From NCBI GenBank assembly GCA_946498245.1, contig CAMMNN010000028.1, forward strand, positions 1 to 48,639: a stretch of DNA of 48,639 nt, written 5' to 3'. Positions 1 through 7,619 of this stretch are shown here, piece after piece. Within the stretch, counting starts at the first letter, position 1, and every line of letters starts with the position of its first letter. The notes under the pieces were generated by a model. The model searched no databases. It was not told the DNA's origin and was given only the letters and a program-made list of their open reading frames with translations. The DNA comes from an uncultured Clostridium sp. Lineage in GTDB: Bacteria; Bacillota; Clostridia; Lachnospirales; Lachnospiraceae. A program made the position numbers and the translations under genes.

Positions 1-41
1 CTGCGTTGTCTATAAACAGTATGACTAAGGAGGTGAAACAA

Positions 42-284
42 ATGGCAGTAAAGATGAGACTGAGAAGAATGGGCCAGAAGAAGGCTCCTTTCTATAGAGT
101 AGTTGTTGCAGATTCCAGAGCACCGAGAGATGGCAGATTCATCGAAGAGGTTGGTTACTATGATCCCAACGTTGATCCCAGCGTGATCAAGTTTGATGAG
201 GAAGCAACGAAAAAGTGGTTGGCAACAGGCGCTCAGCCCACTGAAACCGTAAGCAAGCTTCTGAAAATCGCCGGCATTCAATAA
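42..284 (+). CDS. rpsP: 30S ribosomal protein S16
   Basis: S16 is a primary binding protein of the small ribosomal subunit. The 80-residue product has the family signature from residue 1 ([19 protein letters not shown]) followed by [21 protein letters not shown] and the usual short C-terminal tail; the length is normal. The start at 42 is chosen because AGGAGGTG ends seven bases upstream and because S16 proteins begin with M-A-V-K/R-x-R-L; an in-frame upstream start would add twelve non-conserved residues. It opens the S16-KhpA-RimM-TrmD-L19 ribosome-assembly cluster. Its promoter lies before the window. Confidence 0.97.
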   Translation: MAVKMRLRRMGQKKAPFYRVVVADSRAPRDGRFIEEVGYYDPNVDPSVIKFDEEATKKWLATGAQPTETVSKLLKIAGIQ

Positions 285-301
285 GCTGAGAGGTGTGCGC
301 T

Positions 302-529
302 ATGAAAGAACTGGTAGAAGTGATTGCAAAAGCACTGGTTGACAATCCGGATGAAGTCGTTGTTACGGAATCCGAAAAGGGCAATGACCTGTTAATCGAA
401 TTGAAAGTGGCTCCTTCCGATATGGGTAAAGTTATTGGAAAGCAGGGAAGGATTGCAAAAGCAATCCGTTCCGTGGTAAAAGCGGCCGCTTCCAAAGAGG
501 ACAGAAAAGTGATTGTAGAAATTCAGTGA
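302..529 (+). CDS. khpA: KH-domain RNA-binding protein KhpA (YlqC family)
   Basis: This is a small single-KH-domain protein of 75 residues. The KH core is visible: a hydrophobic strand LLIELKVAPSDMGKVIG, then the GxxG RNA-contact loop as GKQG (IGKQGRIAKAIRSVVKAAA). KhpA proteins bind many transcripts together with KhpB/Jag and influence cell length and division in Firmicutes. The ATG at 302 follows a GAGAGGTG ribosome site; a GTG nine bases earlier overlaps that site and is rejected. The gene sits 17 bases after rpsP, its standard position in Firmicutes, and is followed by a strong hairpin before rimM. Confidence 0.93.
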   Translation: MKELVEVIAKALVDNPDEVVVTESEKGNDLLIELKVAPSDMGKVIGKQGRIAKAIRSVVKAAASKEDRKVIVEIQ

Positions 530-532
530 CAG

Positions 533-562
533 AACGGGGACTGTACCAACAGCCCCCGTTTT
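533..562 (+). terminator. Intrinsic terminator or attenuator between khpA and rimM
   Basis: A seven-base stem AACGGGG (533-539) pairs with CCCCGTT (554-560), and inside it CTGT (541-544) pairs with ACAG (549-552) around an ACCA loop, giving about 11 pairs with one A/C mismatch. A short run of four T residues follows. The T-run is weak, so partial termination that lowers rimM-trmD relative to rpsP is more likely than a full stop. Confidence 0.6.
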
Positions 563-631
563 ATGCTACACAAGCCCAGCAAGGGGCGCATTTTGGCAAT
601 CCTTATAAAAATAGAAAGGGAAACGGTCTGT

Positions 632-1144
632 ATGAACGAAATGCTGCGAGTAGGAGTCATCAGCTCCACCCACGGAGTCCGGGGAGAGGTGAAAGTCTAT
701 CCCACAACGGACGATCCGGAACGTTTTTTGGATTTGGACGAGGTGACGCTGGATGCCGGCCGGGAAATGATTCCTCTGGAAATTCAAAACGTAAAGTTTT
801 TTAAAAATATGGTAATCCTGAAATTCAAGGGATACGACAATATTAATGATATTGAAAAGTATAAAGGAAGGGATCTCTTAATCCGCAGAAATCAGGCTGT
901 GGATCTGGAAGAAGACGAATATTTTATCGGAGATCTGATTGGACTGTCTGTGGTGACGGAAGAAGGGGCGGTTTTGGGAACCCTTACGGATGTAATGCCT
1001 ACGGGAGCCAACGACGTATATATTGTCCGGCAGGAAAGCGGAAAAGAGCTGCTGCTTCCGGCCATTAAAGAGTGCATTCGGGAAGTGGATTTGGAAGGCC
1101 GTTTCATAAAAGTTCACGTCATGGACGGCCTCCTGGATCTGTAG
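632..1144 (+). CDS. rimM: Ribosome maturation factor RimM
   Basis: RimM assists 30S head assembly and processing of 16S rRNA and binds S19. The 170-residue product has the N-terminal RimM barrel with the signature [19 protein letters not shown] near residues 8-26 and the C-terminal PRC-barrel part ([18 protein letters not shown], then [16 protein letters not shown]). The length is typical. The ATG at 632 is chosen because the family begins just before the GxIxxxHGxxGEV motif; a longer in-frame reading from 563 adds 23 unconserved residues. It lies 14 bases before trmD, its usual partner. Confidence 0.95.
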   Translation: MNEMLRVGVISSTHGVRGEVKVYPTTDDPERFLDLDEVTLDAGREMIPLEIQNVKFFKNMVILKFKGYDNINDIEKYKGRDLLIRRNQAVDLEEDEYFIGDLIGLSVVTEEGAVLGTLTDVMPTGANDVYIVRQESGKELLLPAIKECIREVDLEGRFIKVHVMDGLLDL

Positions 1145-1158
1145 CAGGGAGGAAACCA

Positions 1159-1902
1159 ATGAATTTTCACATTATGACGCTGTTTCCGGAAATGGTAATG
1201 GGCGGACTGTCCGCCAGCATCACCGGAAGGGCTATGGAAAAAGGGCTTATCTCCGTAGAGGCCGTCAATATCCGGGATTACGCCGGCAATAAGCACAATT
1301 CCGTAGACGATTACCCTTACGGCGGCGGAGCCGGAATGGTAATGCAGGCGCCTCCGGTGTGGAACTGTTACCAGGATCTGGCTTCCAGAATCCCCAAAGC
1401 GCCCCGGGTTATCTACATGACTCCCCAGGGCCGGGTTTTTAACCAGAAAATCGCCGGAGAACTGGCCCGGGAAGAGGACCTGGTGTTCCTCTGCGGCCAT
1501 TACGAAGGCATTGATGAACGGGTATTGGAATCCATCTGTACCGATTACCTTTCCATTGGCGATTACGTCCTTACCGGCGGAGAGCTGCCGGCAATGGTGA
1601 TGATCGACTGCATCGCAAGGCTGATCCCGGGAGTCCTGAGCAACGAAACGTCGGCGGATATAGAATCCTTCCATGACAATCTCCTGGAATACCCCCAGTA
1701 TACCAGGCCGGAAGAATTTATGGGGAAAAAGGTGCCGGAAGTCCTCCTTTCGGGCCACCATAAAAATATAGAAGAATGGCGGAGAAAAGAGTCCATCCGC
1801 AGGACCTTAGAGCGCCGTCCGGATTTGCTTTCGGAAGCCAATCTGACGGAAAAAGAAAAAAAATATTTAGAGGAATTGCTTGCAATTTCAAAGCCTTTAT
1901 GA
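1159..1902 (+). CDS. trmD: tRNA (guanine-37-N1)-methyltransferase
   Basis: TrmD methylates G37 of tRNAs from S-adenosylmethionine and prevents +1 frameshifting. The 247-residue protein shows the SPOUT trefoil-knot motifs: GGGAGMVMQAPPV, the loop HYEGIDERV, and SIGDYVLTGGELPAMVMID, followed by the C-terminal tRNA-binding part (YPQYTRPEEF, then VLLSGHHKNIEEWRR). The ATG at 1159 has a GCAGGGAGG site in front and gives the family start MNFHIMTLFPEM; an upstream in-frame start inside rimM is rejected. Between this gene and rplS are 92 non-coding bases in which I see no convincing structured leader. Confidence 0.97.
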   Translation: MNFHIMTLFPEMVMGGLSASITGRAMEKGLISVEAVNIRDYAGNKHNSVDDYPYGGGAGMVMQAPPVWNCYQDLASRIPKAPRVIYMTPQGRVFNQKIAGELAREEDLVFLCGHYEGIDERVLESICTDYLSIGDYVLTGGELPAMVMIDCIARLIPGVLSNETSADIESFHDNLLEYPQYTRPEEFMGKKVPEVLLSGHHKNIEEWRRKESIRRTLERRPDLLSEANLTEKEKKYLEELLAISKPL

Positions 1903-1994
1903 TAAACTACTGTAGTTGTGATTTAAGAATAGATGGTCCTCTGTTACGAATTGACGTATTAAGAACATCCAATAAACTTTAGGAGGTTCACACC

Positions 1995-2342
1995 ATGAAC
2001 GACATTATTAAGAACATCGAAGCAGCGCAGTTAAAGGAGAGCGTACCGGAGTTTCGCGTTGGCGATACCGTTAAGGTATACAACAAGATCAAAGAGGGAA
2101 ACCGCGAAAGAATCCAGATTTTCGAAGGAACCGTGATCAAGAGACAGAACGGCGGCGCCAGAGAGACTTTTACGGTTAGAAAAAATTCCAACGGTATCGG
2201 CGTTGAGAAGACCTGGCCCCTTCATTCCCCCTCTGTAGCAAACGTTGAGGTTGTCAGAAGAGGTAAAGTCAGAAGAGCAAAACTGTACTACTTACGCGAC
2301 CGCGTAGGCAAGGCTGCAAAGGTAAAAGAACTGGTAAAATAA
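1995..2342 (+). CDS. rplS: 50S ribosomal protein L19
   Basis: L19 sits at the subunit interface of the large subunit. The 115-residue product is normal length and has the family core: [53 protein letters not shown] and the basic C-terminus [20 protein letters not shown] perfect TAGGAGG site at 1980-1986 precedes the ATG. It ends the ribosome-maturation cluster; a 12-bp hairpin follows at once. Confidence 0.97.
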   Translation: MNDIIKNIEAAQLKESVPEFRVGDTVKVYNKIKEGNRERIQIFEGTVIKRQNGGARETFTVRKNSNGIGVEKTWPLHSPSVANVEVVRRGKVRRAKLYYLRDRVGKAAKVKELVK

Positions 2343-2354
2343 TTCTTGAGAACG

Positions 2355-2386
2355 GAAAGGGACAATGCGAATTGTCCCTTTCTTAA
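2355..2386 (+). terminator. Perfect 12-bp hairpin after rplS
   Basis: GAAAGGGACAAT (2355-2366) pairs perfectly with ATTGTCCCTTTC (2371-2382) around a GCGA loop, which is a stable GNRA tetraloop. Only a short T-rich stretch (TTAATC) follows, so it is probably a partial terminator or an mRNA 3'-end stabiliser that lowers read-through from rplS into the signal peptidase gene. Confidence 0.6.
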
Positions 2387-2405
2387 TCTATGCAGGAGGG
2401 AAACC

Positions 2406-2945
2406 ATGGGATTTTATATCCAGGAAGAACCTGGTCTCCTTCGCCGCATTGTCAGTTGGGTAACGGACATTATTGTAGTAATCGCATTCGCCTGCTTTAC
2501 CGTCTATGGATTCGGAACGCAGATCCCCATAAGCGGCAGTTCCATGCAGCCTCTTTTCAGTACTGGCGACGTGGTTCTGATGAACCGGCTGATTTACGAT
2601 TTTTCATCTCCCGGTAGGGGTGATGTGGTGGTGTTTCAGCGAGGCGATGAAAAACTCAATGTAAAGCGCGTAGTGGGACTTCCAGGAGAAACAGTGCAGA
2701 TCAAAGAAGGCCGGATTTATATTGACGGGGAAATCCTGAAAGAAGAAGAGGCGCCCGTGGCCTCCCCCGGTCTGGCGGAATATCCCGTGCTGTTGGGAGA
2801 AGACGAATACTTCCTTTTGGGAGATAACCGGGACAGCAGCGAGGACAGCCGCTTTGCAAATATTGGAAATGTAAAAGACAGCCAGATTATAGGAAAAGTG
2901 TGGCTGAAGATCATCCCACTCCTGGACTTAGGATTGGTAGAATAG
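2406..2945 (+). CDS. lepB: Type I signal peptidase (first of two)
   Basis: Signal peptidase I removes signal peptides from exported proteins at the outer face of the membrane. The 179-residue protein has one N-terminal membrane helix (about residues 17-38), the nucleophile serine in SGSSMQP (S46), the general-base lysine in NVKRVVGLPGETV (K87), and the conserved box LGDNRDSSEDSR. This is the small Gram-positive form. The start at 2406 follows a GCAGGAGGG site. A paralogue lies 0.9 kb downstream, on the other side of rbgA; the two differ in the N-terminal anchor, so they may differ in substrates or timing (inference). Confidence 0.93.
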   Translation: MGFYIQEEPGLLRRIVSWVTDIIVVIAFACFTVYGFGTQIPISGSSMQPLFSTGDVVLMNRLIYDFSSPGRGDVVVFQRGDEKLNVKRVVGLPGETVQIKEGRIYIDGEILKEEEAPVASPGLAEYPVLLGEDEYFLLGDNRDSSEDSRFANIGNVKDSQIIGKVWLKIIPLLDLGLVE

Positions 2946-2962
2946 CAACTCAGGGGGAATCT

Positions 2963-3826
2963 ATGAATATTCAATGGTATCCGGGGCACATGACGAAAGC
3001 GAAACGTGCCATGAAGGAAGACATAAAACTCATCGATTTGGTTATTGAGCTGGTAGACGCCCGGGTTCCTTTAGGAAGCCGGAATCCGGATATTGACGAA
3101 CTCAGCGGCGGAAAAGCCAGAATGATTCTGTTGAACAAAGCGGATTTGGCTGATGACAGGGCAAATGAGGAATGGATCCGCTACTTTTCCAGTAAAGGCT
3201 GCCACGTAGTAAAAGTAAACTGTAAAACCGGAGCCGGTTTAAAGCAGATTAACCCTGTGGTCTTAGAGGCCTGCCGGGAAAAGATAGAAAGGGACCGCCG
3301 GAGGGGGATTCAGAACCGTCCGGTGAGAGCCATGGTAGTGGGAATCCCCAATGTGGGAAAGTCTACATTTATTAACGCTTTTTCCGGAAGGGCCTGTGCC
3401 AAGACCGGGAACAAACCTGGCGTTACCAAAGGAAACCAATGGATCCGCCTTAATAAAACTCTGGAGCTTTTAGATACCCCGGGCATTCTGTGGCCTAAAT
3501 TTGAAGATCCTCAAATCGGGCTTTCCCTTGCCCTGATTGGCTCCATTAATGATGATATTTTAAACAAAGAAGAACTGGCCCAGGAGCTCATCCGCTTCCT
3601 GCAGAAGCGGTATCCCGAGGCTATTTCCCAGCGCTACCAGACGGAAGGAGAAACGGAAGCCCTTTCGCCTGATAAGGAGCTGGAACGGATTGCCAGGGCC
3701 AGATCCTGCCTCTTAAAAGGAGGAATCTGCGATACGGCAAAAGCGGCTTCCATTTTATTAGACGATTTCCGCAGCGGCCGCCTCGGAAAAATCACCCTGG
3801 AACAGCCGCCTGAGGCGGAAAAATGA
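2963..3826 (+). CDS. rbgA: Ribosome biogenesis GTPase RbgA (YlqF)
   Basis: RbgA is a circularly permuted GTPase needed for a late step of 50S assembly. In the 287-residue protein the permuted order is visible: G4 as NKADLAD near residue 60, then G1 as GIPNVGKSTF near residue 128, the G2-like PGVTKG and G3 as LDTPGIL near residue 175. It starts with the family signature MNIQWYPGHMTKAKR. The start at 2963 follows an AGGGGGAAT site; an upstream in-frame start lies inside the preceding signal peptidase gene. Its stop overlaps the start of the next gene in an ATGA. Confidence 0.96.
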   Translation: MNIQWYPGHMTKAKRAMKEDIKLIDLVIELVDARVPLGSRNPDIDELSGGKARMILLNKADLADDRANEEWIRYFSSKGCHVVKVNCKTGAGLKQINPVVLEACREKIERDRRRGIQNRPVRAMVVGIPNVGKSTFINAFSGRACAKTGNKPGVTKGNQWIRLNKTLELLDTPGILWPKFEDPQIGLSLALIGSINDDILNKEELAQELIRFLQKRYPEAISQRYQTEGETEALSPDKELERIARARSCLLKGGICDTAKAASILLDDFRSGRLGKITLEQPPEAEK

Positions 3827-4383
3827 GAACTGGACGGCGGCCTCACAGCCGGAGACAGAGACAAAGAAGGGATTATATCTGGAGAGAGCTGTGTTACTTT
3901 TTTCTGTATCTGGGCGCTGCGGTTCTCATGGTTTTGTTTTTAATTCATTTTGTAGTTCAGAGAGCGGATGTCTATGGCCGATCCATGGAGCCTGTTCTGT
4001 ACCACGGGGATATTTTGGCGGTGGACAAGGCTACCTACCGCTTTTCTCCTCCGGAGCGCTTTGACATTATCGTCTTTTGCTACCGGATGCAGGAAGGGCG
4101 GTATTATACGAAACGGATTATAGGCCTTCCCGGCGAAACGGTACAGATTATAGACGGTTTCGTCTATATTGACGGCGAGAAGCTGGAGGATGATGCAGGT
4201 ACAGAACGGATTGAAGACCCAGGAAGGGCCGGAGAGCCTGTTACTTTGGGAGAAGACGAGTACTTTGTCCTGGGAGACAACCGGAATTTCAGTTCCGACA
4301 GCCGGGATCCGGACGTTGGAAACGTAAAGAAAGAAGAAATTATAGGCAAGATCTGGTTTCGGGTCTGGCCTGTCAGGAGATAG
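3823..4383 (+). CDS. lepB: Type I signal peptidase (second of two)
   Basis: This is a second signal peptidase I, 186 residues. It has a very basic N-terminus (RRPHSRRQRQRR), one membrane helix (about 23-45), the nucleophile serine in GRSMEP (S54), the lysine in YTKRIIGLPGETVQI (K97) and the box LGDNRNFSSDSRDPDVG. It starts in the ATGA overlapping the rbgA stop, so it is probably translationally coupled. Both active-site residues are present, so it should be active. The basic arginine-rich tail before the anchor is absent from the upstream paralogue. Confidence 0.93.
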   Translation: MRTGRRPHSRRQRQRRDYIWRELCYFFLYLGAAVLMVLFLIHFVVQRADVYGRSMEPVLYHGDILAVDKATYRFSPPERFDIIVFCYRMQEGRYYTKRIIGLPGETVQIIDGFVYIDGEKLEDDAGTERIEDPGRAGEPVTLGEDEYFVLGDNRNFSSDSRDPDVGNVKKEEIIGKIWFRVWPVRR

Positions 4384-4391
4384 GAGGAACC

Positions 4392-5033
4392 ATGGCGGAC
4401 ACAAAGAGAAGCCGGCTGGAGAAGGAACTTCTCCGCCTGGAAACCATGAAGGCGTATGAAAGGGAGTATGAAGGCCTGATTGTCTGCGGTGTAGACGAAG
4501 CCGGCCGGGGGCCTTTAGCGGGGCCGGTAGTAGCCGGAGCCGTTATTTTGCCAAAGGACTGCTCCATCCTCTATCTCAACGATTCCAAAAAAGTGTCGGA
4601 AAAGCGCAGAGAGGCCTTGTTTCTGGAAATTCAGGAAAAGGCCATAAGTTGGGCCGTAGGCGTGGTGCCTCCTGCAGTGGTAGATGAGATCAATATCCTT
4701 CAGGCCACCTATGAGGCCATGCGTCAGGCAGTAAGCCAGCTTTCCCCTGCTCCTGACGTGCTGTTAAACGACGCGGTTACCATACCGGATCTTCCCATGA
4801 AAGCCCGCCAGGTTCCCATTGTAAAGGGAGATGCCAAAAGCATTTCCATTGCGGCAGCCAGCATTATGGCAAAGGTTACCAGGGATCACATGATGGAGGA
4901 GTACGACAGGCTTTATCCGGAGTACGGATTTGCCCGTCATAAAGGCTACGGCACGGCGGCCCACATTGCGGCCATTAAAGAGTACGGTCCCTGCCCTATT
5001 CACCGCAGAAGCTTTATTGGAAAGTTTGTCTGA
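4392..5033 (+). CDS. rnhB: Ribonuclease HII
   Basis: RNase HII cuts RNA in RNA-DNA hybrids and removes single ribonucleotides from DNA. The 213-residue protein has the motif CGVDEAGRGPLAGPVVAGAV with the first two catalytic acids (D-E), LNDSKKVSEKRR, the third aspartate in LLNDAVTIPDL, and the fourth region VKGDAKSISIAAASIMAKV, ending in the conserved HKGYGTAAH. A TAGGAGG site precedes the ATG by six bases. It ends with a TGA in the same reading frame as the following yraN, with no other stop between them. Confidence 0.96.
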   Translation: MADTKRSRLEKELLRLETMKAYEREYEGLIVCGVDEAGRGPLAGPVVAGAVILPKDCSILYLNDSKKVSEKRREALFLEIQEKAISWAVGVVPPAVVDEINILQATYEAMRQAVSQLSPAPDVLLNDAVTIPDLPMKARQVPIVKGDAKSISIAAASIMAKVTRDHMMEEYDRLYPEYGFARHKGYGTAAHIAAIKEYGPCPIHRRSFIGKFV

Positions 5034-5048
5034 CAGGAGGAAAAGAAA

Positions 5049-5396
5049 ACGGCGGATAACAGAAAAACAGGCAGCAGCTATGAGAGTGTAGCGGCTGCCT
5101 ATTTAGCAGACAGAGGTTATGAGATCCTGGAAATGAATTACCGCAGCCGGAGCAGAAATGAGATCGACATCATTGCCAAGGACAAAGGCTGTCTGGTATT
5201 TGTGGAAGTGAAATACCGCAGGGACGGAAGAAAGGGAGATCCGGCGGAGGCGGTAGACGCTGGAAAGCAGAGCCGGATCCGGCGGGCCGCCTGTCAGTAT
5301 TTGTATGAGCATCCCCAGTTTCAGCCGTTCCCCTGCCGTTTTGATGTAGTGGCCATACTTGGAGAAGAAATCCGGGTCATTTCCGACGCATTTTAG
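5049..5396 (+). CDS. yraN: YraN / UPF0102 family protein, apparent ACG start
   Basis: UPF0102 proteins have an endonuclease-like fold and often sit after rnhB; their role is not settled. The family core is present: RSRNEIDIIAKD then CLVFVEVKYR. The only in-frame ATG, at 5133, would remove the conserved N-terminal helix (TGSSYESVAAAYL then DRGYEILEMNYR). The full domain fits only if translation begins upstream, where AGGAGG (5035-5040) is followed eight bases later by ACG at 5049. No ATG, GTG or TTG lies in frame between the rnhB stop and 5133. From ACG the protein is 115 residues, the usual family length. Alternatives are read-through of the rnhB TGA or a base error turning ATG into ACG. Confidence 0.8.
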   Translation, partial: TADNRKTGSSYESVAAAYLADRGYEILEMNYRSRSRNEIDIIAKDKGCLVFVEVKYRRDGRKGDPAEAVDAGKQSRIRRAACQYLYEHPQFQPFPCRFDVVAILGEEIRVISDAF

Positions 5397-5415
5397 ATAA
5401 GGAGGAAGAGGAGTC

Positions 5416-6252
5416 ATGGAAATAAAGACAAAAGAAATGGAACTCAGAAAAAGGGAACAGGTTCCCTATCTGGCTTTTCCCGCCCTGGAAAAAACGGGGC
5501 TGGTAAAGCACGGCTTTTCTACCCGTCTGGGAGGAGCCAGCAAGGGCGTTTACGATTCCATGAATCTGTCCTTCTCACGGGGGGACGACAGGGAGGCGGT
5601 TATGGAAAATTACCGCCGCATGGCAAAGGCCCTGGATGTAAGTCCGGACAGCATGGTACTGTCCTGGCAGACCCATACGGACAGTGTGCGCCTGGTAACG
5701 GAAGAGGACAGAGGAAAAGGCATCTTAAAAGATCGGGATTACCGGGATGTGGACGGACTGATTACCAATATACCCGGCATTACTCTGGTGACCTTTTATG
5801 CCGACTGTGTGCCTCTGTATTTTCTGGATCCGGTCCATAAGGCCATTGGCCTGTCCCATTCCGGCTGGAGAGGAACCGTAATGAGAATGGGGGCTAAAAC
5901 CCTGGAAGCCATGAGAGAAGCCTTTGGAACCAATGCAGAAGACGTAATCGGATGCATCGGCCCCAGCATTTGTAAAGAATGCTTTGAAGTGGGGGAAGAG
6001 GTGACGGAAGAATTTCAAAAGGCCTTCGGCGCAGAAACCGGAGAAGGTCTTTACCGGCCCAATGGAAAGCCGGGAAAATACCAGTTGGATCTGTGGAAGG
6101 CCAATGAAATCGTATTGGAAGAGGCGGGAGTAAAGCCGGAGAATATTCATACGGCAGGACTCTGTACCCGCTGCAATCCCCATATATTTTACTCCCACAG
6201 AGCCATGGGAAACGAGAGAGGAAATCTGGCCGCTTTCCTGGCTCTGAAGTAA
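5416..6252 (+). CDS. pgeF: Peptidoglycan editing factor PgeF (YfiH/YlmD, multi-copper oxidase-like)
   Basis: Proteins of the YfiH/YlmD family act as purine nucleoside phosphorylase/adenosine deaminase-type enzymes and were named for correcting wrong residues in peptidoglycan stems. The 278-residue product has HGFSTRLGG near residue 32, the three likely metal ligands H87 (WQTHTD), C131 (YADCVPLYF) and H148 (LSHSGWRGT), and the C-terminal CTRCNPHIFYSHRA. Length is typical. An AAGGAGGAAG site precedes the ATG. It converges on prs with only five bases between the two stop codons. Confidence 0.92.
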   Translation: MEIKTKEMELRKREQVPYLAFPALEKTGLVKHGFSTRLGGASKGVYDSMNLSFSRGDDREAVMENYRRMAKALDVSPDSMVLSWQTHTDSVRLVTEEDRGKGILKDRDYRDVDGLITNIPGITLVTFYADCVPLYFLDPVHKAIGLSHSGWRGTVMRMGAKTLEAMREAFGTNAEDVIGCIGPSICKECFEVGEEVTEEFQKAFGAETGEGLYRPNGKPGKYQLDLWKANEIVLEEAGVKPENIHTAGLCTRCNPHIFYSHRAMGNERGNLAAFLALK

Positions 6253-6257
6253 GGCGT

Positions 6258-7466
6258 TTATACCAGGCTGCCTACGTAATCGTAGCCGTCGGCCTGGTAT
6301 TTCTGCAGCAGCTTTTGGATCTTCTCCGTAGGAGACAGGGAAGCGCTGATGGATACGTCGTGATTTAAGGCATTAATAACAGCCGCCATATACTTGCTCA
6401 TATCCGCTTCAATATACCATTCTCTTTCCAGAAGCTCGGCAGGACGGTAATTTAAGTTAGTGGTAATGACATAATCAATATAGCCTTTATTGTAAAACTC
6501 ATCAAATTTTTCCAGCCCGTTGGTAAAGAGGCCAAAGGTACAGCATACTACCACTTTTTTGGCTTTTCTGTCTTTTAACTCCTTGGCAGTATCCAGCATA
6601 CTTTCGCCGGAGGAGATCATATCGTCGATAATGAGGACGGTTTTTCCTTCTACGGAAGAACCCAAAAACTCATGGGCCACAATGGGGTTTCTGCCGTTGA
6701 CGATCTTAGAGTAATCCCTGCGCTTGTAAAACATTCCCATGTCAACGCTTAAATTGTTGGCCAGATATACGGCACGGTTCATGGCTCCCTCGTCAGGGCT
6801 GATGATCATTAAATGGTCTTTATCAATCTGAAGAGTATTGTCGTGGCGGAAAAGAGCTTTAATAAACTGATAAGTAGGCATAAAATTGTCAAAGCCGTTA
6901 AGAGGAATGGCGTTTTGTACCCGGGGATCGTGGGCGTCAAAGGTAATAATATTTTCCACGCCCATACGGATTAACTCTTCTAAAGCCATAGCGCAGTCTA
7001 AGGATTCCCGTTTGGTACGCTTATGCTGACGGCCTTCATAAAGAAAAGGCATAATGACGTTGACCCGGTGAGCAGTGGCGGCGCAGGCGCCGATAATCCG
7101 CTTCAGATCCTGAAAATGATCGTCCGGGGACATATGGTTGGTATAACCGTTTACGGTATAGGTAATGCTGTAATTGGTAACGTCTACCATGGCAAAAATA
7201 TCGGTGCCCCGGACAGATTCCTCCAAAACAGCCTTTGCTTCTCCTGTTCCGAACCGGGGGCAGGAGCATTTTAAAAGATAGGATTCTGCATCGTAGCCGC
7301 GGTAATGGAGATCGGCCTTGCGCCGAATCAGTTCCTGGGTATCATTTTTCCGGAAGGTTACGATATGATCGTTGACCTTCTGAGCCAGATCCCGGCAGCT
7401 ATTAAGAGCCGCCAGCTTCAGCGGGGCCACCGGCAGCGAATCATGGAAAACGTAAGTATTTTTCAT
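6258..7466 (-). CDS. prs: Ribose-phosphate pyrophosphokinase (PRPP synthetase), long variant
   Basis: PRPP synthetase makes phosphoribosyl pyrophosphate from ribose 5-phosphate and ATP for nucleotide, histidine and tryptophan synthesis. The 402-residue protein has a pyrophosphokinase-type N-terminal half (VNVIMPFLYEGRQHKRTKRES), the FDAHDPRVQNAI region in place of the usual D-L-H-A-x-Q, and the PRPP loop VLIIDDMISSGESM. It is about 85 residues longer than classical Prs, the extra part lying mainly at the N-terminus, and its flexible loop is divergent. The ATG has a GGAGG site on the minus strand. It is the only minus-strand gene in the window and is divergently transcribed from the DUF512 gene. 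Confidence 0.85.
   Translation of the reverse strand: MKNTYVFHDSLPVAPLKLAALNSCRDLAQKVNDHIVTFRKNDTQELIRRKADLHYRGYDAESYLLKCSCPRFGTGEAKAVLEESVRGTDIFAMVDVTNYSITYTVNGYTNHMSPDDHFQDLKRIIGACAATAHRVNVIMPFLYEGRQHKRTKRESLDCAMALEELIRMGVENIITFDAHDPRVQNAIPLNGFDNFMPTYQFIKALFRHDNTLQIDKDHLMIISPDEGAMNRAVYLANNLSVDMGMFYKRRDYSKIVNGRNPIVAHEFLGSSVEGKTVLIIDDMISSGESMLDTAKELKDRKAKKVVVCCTFGLFTNGLEKFDEFYNKGYIDYVITTNLNYRPAELLEREWYIEADMSKYMAAVINALNHDVSISASLSPTEKIQKLLQKYQADGYDYVGSLV
6260..6303. terminator. Candidate bidirectional terminator hairpin at the pgeF/prs junction
   Basis: ATACCAGGC (6260-6268) pairs perfectly with GCCTGGTAT (6292-6300), and CTACG (272-276) with CGTAG (281-285) around TAAT nest inside it. It lies in the last codons of prs, just past the pgeF stop. 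T-runs are short on both strands, so terminator strength is uncertain. Confidence 0.4.
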
Positions 7467-7506
7467 TCTGGTTCCTCCGTAAGAGATTGTGGTAGTATAC
7501 GATTTG

Positions 7507-7536
7507 GTTATATCATGCCAGAGGAAGTTCCGTCAA
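7507..7536 (-). promoter_or_regulatory. Sigma-A promoter of prs
   Basis: On the minus strand TTGACG (7536-7531) is followed after 18 bases by TATAAC (7512-7507), with an extended -10 TG one base upstream. The start codon of prs lies about 35 bases beyond. Confidence 0.65.
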
Positions 7537-7555
7537 TAGATTTTCCAGGATAAAC

Positions 7556-7584
7556 TTGTCAAGAGAGGGCAAGTCCTGTATACT
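7556..7584 (+). promoter_or_regulatory. Sigma-A promoter of the DUF512 gene
   Basis: TTGTCA (7556-7561) and TATACT (7579-7584) are separated by 17 bases. The start codon is 36 bases downstream. It is back to back with the prs promoter, about 20 bases between the two -35 boxes. Confidence 0.65.
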
Positions 7585-7619
7585 TAAAAAGAGACAAAGG
7601 GCAGAAAGGTTGGCACAAA

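Noticed and set aside
1114..1761. Minus-strand open frame opposite trmD
   Set aside because: Antisense shadow of trmD; composition follows the opposite frame.
1903..1994. L19 leader RNA or promoter before rplS
   Set aside because: Only a five-pair stem and a TTGACG without a good -10 box are present; too weak to call.
5031..5033. Selenocysteine TGA between rnhB and yraN
   Set aside because: No SECIS-like hairpin seen after it, and the rnhB product already has its normal length and C-terminus.
5133..5396. yraN starting at ATG 5133
   Set aside because: It would remove the conserved UPF0102 N-terminal helix, and no ribosome site precedes it; the AGGAGG site points to 5049.
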